NCBI RefSeq assembly: GCF_041146395.1
Contig: NC_091006.1
Span: forward strand, 2,300,001 to 2,364,000
Reading direction: 5' to 3'
Origin: Eulemur rufifrons
Lineage: Eukaryota > Chordata > Mammalia > Primates > Lemuridae
DNA: 64,000 bases
The translations under genes were made by a program, and so were the position numbers. Shown here piece by piece: positions 12,110-23,659 of the stretch. Every line of letters begins with the position of its first letter. The first letter of the stretch is position 1. The notes beneath the pieces are model-generated. The model was not told where the DNA came from. It did not search any database and saw only the letters and a program-made list of their open reading frames with translations.

Positions 12110-12680
12110 ACAACTGACTCTGGCTAGGAACCATCCTAGGCACTGGCGACATGGCAGTGAACCGAAGAAACAAAAGCTTGCTCTCAGGGAGCCAATATTC
12201 CAGCATAAGTCACACAACAGACAAGTTAACACGTCCTCATGATCACCTCAGAAAAGGACTACTGCTTCCAGGAAAATAAAATCGGGCAACGGGGGAGGGA
12301 AGAACATCTCAGGCCCAGAGGGCAGGTGCAAATGTCCTGCAGCAGGAAGCCCTTCGGCCTGTGTGAGGAACAAGGCGTCTGGTGTGGCTGCAGCGGCGGT
12401 AGGTGGGGCCAGAAAAGTGGGCAGGGCCAGTTCTGATAGACCTGGGAGGTGATAAGGAATGTGGACTTCACTCTAATCTCAACCAGAAGGCACTGGAGAG
12501 CGTCCAGCAGGGGCACCACTGCCGTGTGAACAAGGAACACTGGGGGGGGGGGTGGTGAAGATGAAGCCAGGAGCCCTTTGGGGAGGCTGCTGCGGTCACC
12601 AGGTGAGAGGCGAGGGTGACCTGGAGGCTCATCACTCCAGAGGAGTCACTTCCTGGGCTCCACTCAGGGCACACGGGATC
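12110..12680 (+). repeat. Ancient interspersed repeat, family not assigned
   Basis: Carries a long string of phrases seen in a widespread old mammalian repeat: 'catcctaggcactggcgaca', 'gcagtgaaccgaagaaacaa', 'tgctctcagggagccaat', 'caaatgtcctgcagcagga', 'aatgtggacttcactctaa', and 'aaccagaaggcactggagag' near 12480. The same opening phrases recur at about 28.69-29.05 kb and, weakly, at 13.61-13.74 kb, so the window holds several copies. A run of about 12 G lies near 12541-12551. I could not fix the family name. Confidence 0.55.
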
Positions 12681-13609
12681 AGCTGCGGCTGGCGTTGGCT
12701 CAAGGCCGCAACCCTTCCAGCGCCGCCATGCGGGAAGAGCACCCCCGCACGTGAGACCACCCGCCTGAGTCCTTCAAATACTTACATGTCCCAGATCACA
12801 CTCTCAGCAAAAATATTCCCTTTAGGTCTCAGAGGCTCAGTCCCACTTAGTTTCCCTGTTTTTCATTTACCCCGAATGGTTCCAGCTGGGTCTGGAAACA
12901 GATGTGTCAACACAGTGCCTGCCCGTGAGAGCTTCCCAGCGACCAGGAAACAGGTCGTCAGTTGCAATCTCGGCGGAAATCCTGATCCTGTCAGAGGCTT
13001 CCCCAGCCCCACGCGGCTGGGGCGTGTCTGGGAGCAGGTTCCCGCTGGCAGGAGCGAAGGGCAGGATGCCCCTGGTGGCCAGACCGACACTGTGCTCGGA
13101 GGTCTGGCACACGCCCGCGATGCTGGACCATCTCTGGGTAACCCGCTCCCAGGAATCTGCCCGAGCTGCCTGCTTTCTGACTAACTACCTTTCGGATTTT
13201 ATCAACGGCTGTTCCTTTTCTGGCTCCCACCCAGGCCCCTCTGGGTGGTGACACGGACCCAGTGATCCTGGCATCTGGAAGCATTTGCCTTGAAAGAGCC
13301 AGTTCCCTCTTGATGGGGATCATCAAGTTCAGCTTCCAGCCAGCGGACCAGGGAGTCTCTGCCGTGGCCCAGACCCACAGGATGCCACTGGCAGCATGTG
13401 CGAAGTGTCCCTACGCGGGCCACTGTTCTGGGGGCATCCACAGACCTGCCCATGGCCCTGGCCCTGTGGGGGGAAATGAGCGGATGCCAACAGGTCCAGA
13501 CCACGTGCGCGTGCACGCAAATGCATCACACACACGCGGTGCTCTCCCAGCAGTCAGCTCAAGGAACTAGACTTCTGGAAGGGGTGTGGCTGAGGCAGAG
13601 ACACCGGCT
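12681..13609. other. GC-rich unique sequence
   Basis: No repeat or exon supported; overlapping long frames on both strands (for example 12552-13184 plus, 12991-13326 minus) argue against real coding. Confidence 0.5.
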
Positions 13610-13745
13610 GGTTGTGGAGCAGCTGCTGTGTGCCCGGCTCAGCTCTGGGCTGTACACGTGGGGACAACGAGGACAACAGTGTGGTCCTCACGCTAGGAGT
13701 TCAGCGCGAAGAGGGGAGGCAGTGAGAGGGCACGGATGGTGGAGA
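13610..13745 (+). repeat. Possible further copy of the 12.1-kb ancient repeat
   Basis: The order 'tgctgtgtgcccggctcagc', 'tgggctgtacacgtggggac', 'acaacagtgtggtcctcacg' parallels the opening of the repeat at 12110. Short and diverged. Confidence 0.35.
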
Positions 13746-16015
13746 TAGAGTCTGCACACTTTGAAGGCAAAGTGGAAATCGCCCCAGGCTCTGTCCCCTG
13801 ATCCTGCACTCCTGCCACTCCCTGGGTGTTGCTTTTCCCATTCCGACGATGGTGACAATGGCGACAGTGGCATGGACGAGTTCCAGAGCGTCCTAACTCC
13901 GGTGGAATTCCACCTCACACAGAGTCCAGACTTAGCACGTGCTCAGACTCCTGCTGAGTCAGGGCCGCTCCTGAGAGCCACTTAGGGTGCAGCCTCCATG
14001 GTTCTGTGTATTTGACCCCCATGACTTCTACACAGAGCATGGAGAGGGCAGATTAAGAGCACACGTGTAAACTACGAACGCATTGTACTATTCAGATTGC
14101 TCCCTTTTTTGCCAAGTGTGTATACTTTAATTCAAAAATACTCATGCAGTGAAAAAATATGACCAACTATACAGTATTTCTATAAGTTGATCAGGCTCAA
14201 GTCCTGTGACCCAGTTTTAAAACAACCTAGTTGGACGTTTCCAGCAGAACGTTATTTTCTTGCAGTAACTTGGGAAACAGCGGACAGGCATGAACGTGCT
14301 CCCAGCAGCCTGCACACAGGAGCAGAGCCACAAAGAGCCCTGTCAAGAGCCCCAGAACCCCCCCTCTAACCTGTTCTTTCCCCACACATGGGGGAGGGGA
14401 GAGGCCAACCTGAGGATGCAGTCACCTGTTTTAGTAAACAACTCCGTCAGCCTGCAAGTAATGTCTCCACCGCACTTCCCTCTCCATAAAGTAGCTTAGG
14501 AGGTCTGGAATCCTGAATCCCTCTTTCGTGGCCCAGGCCACAGTTGCATATGACCCTTACTCCCTGGCTCCCTGGCACTGGTCCCCGAGAGTAAGTGGGC
14601 TGCAAGGGCTCCTTCTCCTAAAACTGGCTCCTGGAAGCCCAAAACCTCTAAAAAGTTTCTTATCCTTACCAGCTTTCTTCCAAGGCCCTTCAGCTAAGCC
14701 TTCAGGTTCACCCCCTCACAGCCTTGCACCCTACTTCCCTCCCTGCCTCAGGGAATTGGGATCTGAAGGACATTTTCTAGACCCCTGTAGAAGAAGCAAT
14801 TCCGATCAAAGCTCTGACCCAGCCAGAGCTCACAGAGAGGGGCACAGCAGACGCAGACAAACCCCAGGACGTTCCTTAGCATGGACTCGTTAGGCACCCA
14901 CATGTGCAGGGGCAGGGGTGAGTGGGGCAACACCCTTGTCCTTGGCAGCCTTCCTGCCTGAATCCCCCTGTCTGGAAGGCCAGGGTGGGCGGAGGGTCCC
15001 CTCTGGGCCCCCATGGCACCTCCCCACTGAGGAGCCCGCCCTCCCTCCATCTCTCTATAATGGGCCTGCCTCTCCCTGCCAAGGTTTTAAAAGCGTCTGG
15101 GCACAGGTGCGGGCGCCACCAGCCTCCGGGACCAATGAGCGGAAACCCGGCGGAGGAAAATGAGGCTGCCTAGCCACAGCACCATTATGTTCTCCCAGAA
15201 CGTGCAATGCTCCCAAATAAATGTGTCTCCAGCATTATAACACCACAATATTCATACGGCTCATTACTGGTTTTAATTTTGTCCGTTGCTTATTTACTGC
15301 CTCCTTCCCCACTTTATTGCCAGGGTGGAAGAGTTACTCATCCAAGCCCAGAACAGAAGGGCCCCAGAGCGGAATCTCTCCAGAAGCCCTGGCTGCCCAC
15401 AGGCCCCACGGGGCAGGGCAGGCCGGGGCCCAAACGAACGCAGACACAGCGCCAGAGGTTTCTGCCCACGGCTCTTCCTGCCACCTCCCTACCACGCCAA
15501 CTAAATGGTTTTCCTGCCCATGGACTGGGCTCCTCCTTCTTTCTATGACCAAAGGCTGTGCGGCCACCTCCCAGGGCTTACAGACAGGGCCATGATGCTG
15601 CACGGTGACCACCTGTGGAGTCTGAGGACACTGACACCCACAGAGGCCCCTCCAGGTAGACCAGGCCCTACCACATACCCTCCACAAGCAGGGTCTCTTC
15701 CTGGCTCTGCTGTGCTCAAGGGCCAGCCCCTCCTCCTGGGTGCTGCTGGGGTCCCAGAAGCTGCACCTGTCAGAAGCAGAGGGGCAGCAGTGCCCTTGCT
15801 GAACCGCATGGGCAAAACGGGGTGGCCTTTCATTTCTGGAGACACCACCAGGAAAGTAAAATCCTTGAGGCAAAGAGAGGATGGAAAAGAATGACTTCAT
15901 TACTACACTTTGTAAAAATGTGGAATTAATGCTTTTTGATTTAAATTTGAAAAGCACAGAATAGTATATAAAGAAGCAAATCACTATGCCTGTCCTCACA
16001 TCAGAGGAAATCTCT
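13746..16015. other. Unique sequence, nothing recognised
   Basis: GC-rich apart from AT-rich patches at 14080-14190, 15180-15300 and 15890-16010. The 221-codon minus frame at 15334-15999 has a Phe/Lys-rich start encoded by the AT-rich patch and no recognisable domain. Confidence 0.5.
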
Positions 16016-16826
16016 TAACCTTTCAGCACTTTGGGATCTTCCTCATAAATTCTTTGCCTAGGCCAATGTCTGTAAGAGTCTTTCCAACATTTTCTTCTCA
16101 AATTCTTGTAGTTTCATGCCTTAGGTTTAAGTCTGTTATCCACCGTGAGTTGATTTTTGTGAGAGGTGAGAGGTGCAGATCCTGTTTCAGTCGTCTACGT
16201 GTGGCTACCCAATTTCCTAGCACCATTTATTGAATAAGGATTCTTTTCCCCAGTGTATGTTTTTGTCTGCTTTGTCAAAGATTAGATGCCTATATGAGGA
16301 TGGTTTTATATCTGGGTTCTCTGTTCTGATCCATTGTTCTGATCTGGTCTATGTCTCTGTTCTTGTGCCAGTACCATGCTGTTTTAATTATTAAAGCCTT
16401 GTAGTATAGCTTAAATTGATAAATTGATGCCTCCCAATTTTTTCTTTTTGCTTAAGGTTGCTTTGGCAATATGGGATCTCCTCTGGTTCCATACAAAGCA
16501 TAGAATTATTTTTTCTAGATCTGTGAAAAGTGATGTTGGTATTTTAATAGGGATTGCATGAAATCTGTAGATCACTTTGGATAGTATAGATATTTTAACA
16601 ATGTTGATTCTGCTGACCCACGAGCGTGGTATGGTTTTCCACCTGTTTATGTCCTCTGCTATTTCCTTCCTCAGTGTTTCGTAGTTCTCCCTGTAGAGGT
16701 CTTTTACCTCCTTAGTTAAATGTATTCCTAGGTATTGTACTTTCTTTGTTGCTATTGTGAAGGGTATTGAGTCTTTGACCTGGTTCTCAGTTTGACTGTT
16801 GTTGGCATATAGGAATGCTAATAAGC
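16016..16826 (-). mobile_element. L1, 3' part of a twin-primed insertion (ORF2, antisense)
   Basis: Minus-strand ORF2 sequence. A 139-codon frame at 16411-16830 reads as the part just after the reverse transcriptase domain: [12 protein letters not shown], then [14 protein letters not shown], then [20 protein letters not shown], then [15 protein letters not shown]. Similarity continues leftward through stops to about 16016 (the region around 'KPKA.NYKN'). No 3' UTR or poly(T) is present at the left end, so the 3' end of the element is lost. It meets the sense-oriented upstream ORF2 piece at about 16826. Confidence 0.85.
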
Positions 16827-17536
16827 TCAATCAGGAATGAAAACGGAGAAATTACAACTGATACCATAGAAATATAAAATATCATCTATGAATACTATAA
16901 AAACCTCTATGCACATAAACTTGAAAATGCAGAGGAAACGTACAAATTCTTAGAAACACACAGCCTCCCTAGGCTTAATCAGGAAGAAATAGAATTCCTG
17001 AACAGACCAATAACAAGCACTGAAATTGAAGCAGCAATTAAAAAACCTTCCTAAAAAGAAAAGTCCCAGACCAGATGGTTTCACACCCGAATTTTACCAG
17101 GCCTACAAAGAAGAACTGGTGCCAATCCTGCAGAAATTATTCCACAACATCGAGAAGGAAGGAATCCTCCCCAACACATTTTATGAAGTTGACATCACCC
17201 TGACACCAAAGCCAGGAAAGGACACAACAAAGAAAGAAAACTACAGAATATGAATTATGAATATAGATGAAAAAATTCTCAACAAAATCCTAACAAACTG
17301 AATTCAGGTGCTTATCAAAAAAATAATCCATTACAACCAAGTGGCCTTCATCCCAGAGATGCAGGGATGGTTCAACATACGCAAATCTATAAATGTGACA
17401 TAAATAGAAGCAAAAACAAAGACTTATACAATCCTCTCAATAAGTGCAGAAAAAGCACTTGACAAAATTTAGCACTCTTTTATGATAAGAACCCCTAACA
17501 AAATAGCCATAGACAGGACTTATCTAAACTCATTAC
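16827..17536 (+). mobile_element. L1, inverted 5' part of the same insertion (ORF2 reverse transcriptase region)
   Basis: Plus-strand ORF2 from an earlier part of the protein. The 75-codon frame at 17026-17253 shows [20 protein letters not shown] and [17 protein letters not shown], the conserved start of the L1 reverse transcriptase domain. After a frame break it continues ([20 protein letters not shown] region; 'gcaggg atggttcaacatac') to about 17530. The part joined to the antisense piece is the 5'-most part of each, as twin priming predicts, with a short ORF2 stretch missing between the two. Confidence 0.85.
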
Positions 17537-18535
17537 TTTAAAAATGTTAGTTCTCTCCCAATTGAGCTACAGGTTCAATACATTTCCAATTAAAATCCTA
17601 GCATGCTTTTTTTAATTAATATAAATTGACAAGGTGATTCTAAAATTTACTTGTAAAAGCAAAGGTTCAAGAATAGCCAAAACAATTTTATAAAGAACAA
17701 TTTTGGAAGTGTCACAATACCCGATTTTAAGGCTTCATACAAAGTAACAGTGATCATGACAGTGTGGTGTAGGCATAGGAATAGATATTGATCAATAAAA
17801 CAGAATAGAATGACCAGATATAGACCCATGCATATGTGGCCAATTGATTCTTGACAAAGGGACCAGGGTGATTTATGGGAAAAGGACAGTCTTTCAACAA
17901 ATGGTGCTGAAACAACTGTATAGCTATATGGGAAAAAAATCACAACCCTTAAATGTAAGTTACCTAAAAGTAACAGCTAAAACCAAAAGCCTTGTAGGAA
18001 AAAAAGGTAACTGAAAACTACTATGACCTTGGGTTAGGCCAAGAATTCTATGACACAAAAAGTGAAAATCCAAAGAAAATATTGATAAATGGGATTTCAT
18101 CCAAATTAAAAACTCCCGTTCTTCAGAATACATAATTTAAAAAATGAAAAGTCAAGTCACAGACAGGGAGAATATATTTCCAATATACAATAAAGAATTT
18201 GTATCCAGAATATATAAAGAGTTCTTGTAGCTCAACTATAGGAAGACAAACAACCCAATAGGAAAATAGGCAAAAGATTTGAACAGATAATTTCCAAAGA
18301 AGATATATAAATGTCATTAAACATAGGGAAAAAAGCCCAACATCCTTAGTCAACAGAGAAATAAAAATTAAAATCCCACAATGATATATCACTTCATACG
18401 CATTAGAATGGCTAAAATTAATAAGACTGAAAATGCAGGCACAGGCAACAAAATAAAATAAAAAATACATAAATTAGACTTCACGAAAATTTAAAAATTT
18501 TGTACATGAAAAGACACTGCCAACAGAGTAAAAAG
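17537..18535 (+). mobile_element. Old L1M ORF2, left part (split by an LTR)
   Basis: Sense ORF2 from 'atgttagttctctcccaatt', through 'agaatgaccagatatagacc' and 'ccaattgattcttgacaaag', to 'gacactgccaacagagtaaa' at 18530. Many stops. The next L1 phrase ('aaaaggcaactcgcagaatg') appears only after 19325, so the LTR at 18536-19325 interrupts this element. Confidence 0.85.
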
Positions 18536-19325
18536 TTGTGATACTGTGAAATATACATTTGGTCTTGGACCTCCTTTGCAGGCATACAACTCTTGAAATT
18601 CTTTGACTCTCCAGAAGGGTGTCTGTTTGTACACTGATGATTGACTGATGGCTTCAGCCCTGCGTAGCCCCAGGACAGCTGGTCACCGGAAAGACCAAGG
18701 CAGGATTAGAGGGTTGGAACTGTCAGCCCTAAGCCCAACCTACAGGAAGGGAAGACGGGCTGAAGGTTAAGTTGATCATCAATAACCAGCGGTTAATCAT
18801 GTCTACACAGTAATAAAGCTTCCAGGAAAACCCAAAGGAACAAGGTCTGAGGAGTTCCTGGATAGTCGAATATGTGGAAGTTTCTGGAAGGTGTTGTGGC
18901 TGGGGAGTGCATGAAAGCTCCATGCCCCTTTCTCCACTCATAGCCCTGTGCATCTCTTCCTCTGTACCCTTTATAACATCCTTCACAATAAATCGGTAAA
19001 AGTGCTTCCCTGAGTTCTAGAGCCACCCTAGGAAATTAATCCAACCCAAAGAGGGGGTCCTGGGAACCCCAACTTGAAGCTGGTACGTCAGAAGTTCCCA
19101 AGGCTCTGACTTGAGACTGTTGTCTTACAGGCATCTGGTATCTTCTATCTCCACGAAGATAGTGTCAGAATTGAACTGGAGACACTCAACTGGTGTCCAC
19201 TGCAAAACTGATTGCTTACTTGGTGTGTAGGGAAAAACCTTCACATATTTGGACACCGAAGTCTTCTGTGTTGATTATTGTGGTGTAAGAACAGAGAAAA
19301 AACAGTTTGAGATTTGGGCTACTCA
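18536..19325 (+). mobile_element. Solo LTR inserted in L1M (family not fixed)
   Basis: A 790-bp block with no L1 similarity divides one continuous L1M ORF2. It opens tgtgatactg at 18537 and closes ...ctactca at 19325, the TG...CA ends of an LTR. The 4-bp sequence aaag flanks it on both sides (18532-18535 and 19326-19329), which fits an LTR target duplication. Inside are TATA-like 'ctttataac' near 18970 and AATAAA at 18987-18992. The 3' part carries 'gatagtgtcagaattgaact' and 'aactggtgtccactgcaaaa', phrases of an old ERV LTR family. No viral genes adjoin it. Confidence 0.75.
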
Positions 19326-20275
19326 AAAGGCAACTCGCAGAATGGGAGAAAATATTTGCAAATCACATATCTGATAAACAATTTGTATCCAGATCACATA
19401 GAGGACTCCTAAAACTCAACAACAACAGAAAACAACCTAATTAAAAAATGTACATCATCTTGTCCAGTGAAGACATACAAAGGATCACCGGCCACATGGA
19501 AAGGTGCTGAACATCCCTAATCACTAGGAAAATGTAAATCAAAACCACAGCGACACACCACCTCACAGCCATTAGGGTAGCCACTGTCAATAAAACAGAA
19601 AGTAAGTGTTGGTGAGGATGGGGAGGAATTGGGACCCTTGTGCACTGTTCTGGGGACTATAAAATGGTGCAGCTGTTGTGGAAAAGGGGATATTGGTTCC
19701 TCAAAAAACAGAATCACCATATGATCCAACAATTCCACTTCTGAATATATGCTCAAAAGAATTAAAAGTACGTCCTTGAGATATTTTTTGTATGCCCATG
19801 TTCGTAGCAGAATTAAAAATATCTAAAACATGGAAGGAACCCAAGTGTCCATCAGTGGACGAATGGACAAGCAAAATGTGCTCTATACACACAACAGCTT
19901 ACTCGGTCTCGTAAAGGAAGGAAATTCCGACACGTGCTACAACATGGATGAACCTTGAGGATGTTATTATGCGAAGTGAAATGAACCCGTCACAAAGAGA
20001 AAGATGCCACCTGGTTCCAGTCTATGAGGTGGAACAGTCACAGTCATAGAGGCAGCATGCCGCATGGTGGTTGCTGGGGACCGAAGGAAGCGGGTGCTGG
20101 AGAGTTTTTGTGTAACGGGTGTGGAGTTCCGATTTTGCGAGATGACAAGAGCTCTGGAAATGGACGGTGGTGATGGTTGCACAACCACATGAGGGTCCTC
20201 AATGCCACTGAGCCACACACTTAAAAATGGAGGGTGAATCTTATGTGTACCACCATTAAAAAAAAACATGAGGAA
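19326..20275 (+). mobile_element. Old L1M ORF2 and 3' UTR, right part
   Basis: Continues the element broken at 18535: 'aaaggcaactcgcagaatgg', 'caatcactagg'-type motifs, 'gtgcactgttctggggacta', 'tgaatatatgctcaaaagaa', then the 3' UTR ('tggtggttgctggggaccga', 'ggacggtggtgatggttgca', 'acacttaaaaatggagggtg') and a short A-run at about 20263. This is the sense version of the fragment at 965-1376. Confidence 0.85.
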
Positions 20276-21060
20276 AGGAGAGCTGAAAATACCAAATGTT
20301 GGAGAGAATGAGGAGTAACCAGAACTTTTATGTACAACTGGTGGGAATGTAAAAGGTATGATCTCTTTGGAAAACGGGCGGTTTCTTACAACACTAAACA
20401 TGTGTCCAGCATGTTAAACCCAGGATATTTTATCAAGTATATTTTACTCAGAATATCAAACATACAAGGGCTGTCCAGAAAGAATCCAGCCGCTGTTAAC
20501 ATAACGAGAACGCTGTCTAGACGGCCCTAGTGTACCTAACATTTTCAGTTAAAACGGAGACATATTTCTGCACAAAAATTTATGCACAAATGTTTACAGA
20601 AGGTTTATTTCTAGTAATCAAAACAGGGAACAACAGAAATACCCATCACCAGGGGAATGGACAAACTGTGGCATATCCATACGAGGAATAAGGAATACCG
20701 CTCAGTTAATACAATGGAAGGATCTCCTGAAACGCAACGATACGCACGCACGTATGCATCGTGGTAATGAAATCACCATTTAGGGACACAGAAAGCTTCA
20801 CACTGTGTGATCTCATTTAGATGACAGTCTGGGAAAGAAACAAAAAGCCGGAGACAGTGGCAAGGAGAGGAACTGACCGCAGGGGCAGAAGACGTTTCTG
20901 CAGCGGTGTAAACCCCGTATCTCAGTTCCATGGTGGTGGTCACACAATTGTATACATTTGTCAAATGGCACAGAACTGTTCACTCAAAAAGGTGACTTTT
21001 TGGCAACAACAACAAAAAATAGTATATGCAAGAAACCTGGATTTTAAAAAAGGGTCTTAA
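20276..21060 (+). mobile_element. Second L1M 3' region, interrupted
   Basis: ORF2 end and 3' UTR of another old L1: 'tggagagaatgaggagtaac', 'caactggtgggaatgtaaaa', 'aaacagggaacaacagaaat', 'gtggcatatccatacgagga', 'gatctcatttagatgacagt', 'attgtatacatttgtcaaat'. Between about 20405 and 20550 the L1 thread is lost and foreign sequence intervenes (listed separately). Confidence 0.75.
20405..20550. mobile_element. Short insertion in L1M, possibly a DNA-transposon end
   Basis: L1M similarity stops near 20405 and resumes at about 20552. The middle has 'caagggctgtccagaaagaa', 'tccagccgctgttaac' and 'ataacgagaacgctgtctag', which look like the terminal part of a Tc1/mariner-like element. I recall no exact family. 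Could also be local rearrangement. Confidence 0.35.
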
Positions 21061-21179
21061 AAGAAATATATAAAGAAAAATCAAAGATGATTTTTTTTTT
21101 TTTTTGAGGAAAAATGCAAACCTGTGTTTCTGGATAAGAAGACAGAATATTTCAAAGATGCTCATTCTTTCCAAATGAG

Positions 21180-21345
21180 TGTATTGGACTTACACAGTTC
21201 TAAACAAAATCCTAATGGCTCTTTTTTGGGAGAGAGATGAAACTTGATGAAATGATTTTAAAATTTATGGGGAAAAGTCAATTGCCAACAGGGCCAAAGA
21301 AAGTTGCGAAAAAGAAAACAGTGAGGGAAAACTGCTTTTACTCCA
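21180..21345 (+). mobile_element. L1M ORF2 fragment
   Basis: 'caaaatcctaatggctcttt', 'gaaacttgatgaaatgattt', 'taaaatttatggggaaaagt' and 'caacagggccaaagaaagtt' follow a stretch of L1M ORF2 also found at about 17.6 and 48.4 kb. A 17-bp T-run lies at 21090-21106 just upstream. Confidence 0.6.
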
Positions 21346-22289
21346 CAAACTCGAGCACTGATCGCCACCCGGGTTGTGCGTGCGCACGAGTGTGTGTTCG
21401 CACGGCTGTGCACTCCTGTTTTCTGGTGGGCAGCGGGCACGGTGTGAAGAAAGGGAAGGATCCTTTGCCAAAACCGCTTACGAAAACTTTACTAGAACTT
21501 CTCAGGAAGAGAATGTGATTCAAAAATAAAATCGTGCTCAGTCCTGTTGTTCTTAATTTTCAAAAAGTAATATATTTTTAAAAGCATACAGTAAATGATA
21601 AAGAGATTCTTTTATGCATCGGAGAAGAGAAAATATGTGATTAATTAAAAAACAAAACTGAAAGCTTTCTTTACCCAAAGTAACTGGATTAGATAATGGG
21701 ATGAATGTAATTTTTTTAGATGTCAGGAAATAAATATTTACCTAACTTTGAAATGCAGACTGATTTCAAAGAATGGTGGCAAAAATACGCTAATTTTCCA
21801 CCTTTATTCTTCTTGCCTCTCTGTGCGCAGTGATATAGCCAGCACTGTGCCACACACTGGGGAGGATTCCACCGTCAAACAGGTTTTTCTTGCTGTTCTT
21901 GTTGTTGTTAACTTGCCTGACTTGCTTTCTGTATAGAATTTAACAATATATAAAAATTACCAAGAAAAAAGTAGGAGACATCTGAAGCCTCTCAACCTTA
22001 AAATAACCATCAATAACACTTAGAATCAACCTTTTATGTACAGATTTTCTCCATTCATAGAAACATGTACATGTACGTATTGTGCATAAGTGAGATAGTA
22101 ACACGCGTGCCTTTCTCTCATGCCTTCTCTCTCCACCGCACGCCACGCCTGCTCTGCCAGATCACCTGTGGTAACAACCTACATGTCTGTCCACACTCGT
22201 GTAATTCTGTACATGTCCACACACAGAATTCTCCACAGTCCTATTTCTACGTGTGTGTGCGACCATATACATATACCCTTTGGAGGAGT
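21346..22289. other. Mostly unclassified, AT-rich
   Basis: A short CpG-rich patch lies at 21360-21440. The part from about 22000 may belong to the antisense L1M that follows, but the match is weak. Confidence 0.4.
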
Positions 22290-22850
22290 GTTCATTGTTT
22301 GATTTAGAAAATGGCATATCTTACCTATTTTTCTGCATTTTATTTTTCTTACCTGGCAACATCTCCTAGCAGCTGCTCGAAGCCCCTGAATGCAGCTCTA
22401 ACCTCCTTCCTTTCAGTGGCTGCACGTGATTCCATGGCGCATCGTAGCCCACCATCTTCAGCCATTTCCGTGGGCAGCATTTGCTCTGTTTTCGGTTTCA
22501 TACCCGTGCAAAGAACGCTGCAACAAACACCCTTGTACATCTGTCCTTGTGCACCGGTTTCTTCAGTCCCATGGGGTAGTTTTACAGAAGGGCAATTGCA
22601 CCCTTAGATGGCAGATATATTTTAAAAAATTAAAACGATGCTGCCAGACAGCCTTCCCAAAAGGTTGTAACATTTCACATTTTCACCGACAACATAGCAG
22701 AGCATCCCTTTGCTTCAAGCCTGTCAATAGTATTTGATAACACATCTTTTTTACATTTTTGAACACAAAATCTCATTATTAATCTAAGTTGCATTTCTTT
22801 GACCACTACTGAATTATTTTAAACAGCAAAACAGCAAACTATTTCAATTA
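22290..22850 (-). mobile_element. L1M (ME-like) 3' region, antisense
   Basis: Antisense phrases of an old L1 3' end: 'ctgcattttatttttcttac', 'gaacgctgcaacaaacaccc', 'ttgtacatctgtccttgtgc', 'gaagggcaattgcaccctta', 'ctgccagacagccttcccaa', 'aaaggttgtaacatttcaca'. Strongly diverged. Confidence 0.65.
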
Positions 22851-22854
22851 AGTT

Positions 22855-23378
22855 TAAGAATTATATAGAAATCTTTGCATTTTCTGTTCTGTTCCACTGG
22901 TCTGTGTCCCTGCACTTGTGCCAATACCAGGCAGTTTTAAGAACCACAGCCTTGTAGTATAGTTTGAAGTCTGGGAAATTAATACCTCCCATTTTGTTTT
23001 TGTTGCTTAAAATTGCTTTTGCTAAACGGAGTCTTCTCTGGTTCCATACAAAGTATAAAATTATTTTTTCTATATCTGTGAAAAATGATGTTGGTAATTT
23101 AATAGGGATTGCATTGAATCTGTAGATAACTTTGGGCAGTATAGACATTTTAACAATGTTGATTCTACCGATCCATGAGCATGGTATGGTTTTCCACCTA
23201 TTTACATGTTCTGTGATTTCCTTCCTCAGTGTTTCATAGTTCTTCCTATAGAGGTCCTTTACCTCCTTAGTTAAATATATTCCTAGGTATTTTATTTTCT
23301 TTGTTGCTATTTTGAAGGGTATTGAGTCCTTAATTTGGTTCTCCGTTTGACTGTTATTGGCATATATGAATGCCTCTG
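22855..23378 (-). mobile_element. L1 ORF2 fragment, antisense
   Basis: A 95-codon minus frame at 22861-23148 reads [19 protein letters not shown], then [20 protein letters not shown], then [20 protein letters not shown] and [11 protein letters not shown], a continuous piece of L1 ORF2 after the reverse transcriptase domain. Similarity runs on through stops to about 23378. Both ends are truncated; there is no 3' UTR. It covers nearly the same ORF2 interval as the antisense piece at 16 kb and is much less decayed than the L1M sequence around it. Confidence 0.9.
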
Positions 23379-23484
23379 ATTTGTGTTAGAAATCTCCACT
23401 ATGACTATTATTATTATACATGTTTCTTAAATGTTCTATCATTGCACTGTCCTGTAAAAATTTCCGCAATGATGGAAATGTTCC

Positions 23485-23652
23485 ATATTCTCTGCTTTCC
23501 AATATGATAGCCACGAGCCACATGTGACTACAGAGCACTTGAAATGTGGCTAGTATGAGTGAAGGATGGAATTTTTAATTTCATTTAATTCAGATTCAAA
23601 TATCTGGATGTGGCTAGTCACTGTCACATTGGATAGTGCTGTTCTAGAATAC
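23485..23652. mobile_element. Non-autonomous palindromic hAT MITE
   Basis: The left half 'gatagccacgagccacatgt' with 'gagcacttgaaatgtggcta' and the right half 'atgtggctagtcactgtcac' with 'attggatagtgctgttctag' are near inverted copies around an AT-rich centre. This is a well-known short hAT MITE pattern and is related to the element at 10808-11143. Confidence 0.7.
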
Positions 23653-23659
23653 ATAAGAC

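Noticed and set aside
12552..13184. 210-codon plus-strand frame
   Set aside because: Begins inside the ancient repeat at 12.1 kb and runs into unique GC-rich DNA; no domain and no splice context.
15334..15999. 221-codon minus-strand frame
   Set aside because: No recognisable domain; overlapping frames of similar size exist on the plus strand over the same DNA, and codon content reflects local base composition.
18536..19325. Possible retroviral genes near the LTRs
   Set aside because: Flanking DNA is L1M on both sides for this LTR and for the one at 45186-45602, and unique sequence for the one at 4446-4985. All appear to be solo LTRs, with no gag, pol or env-like frame.
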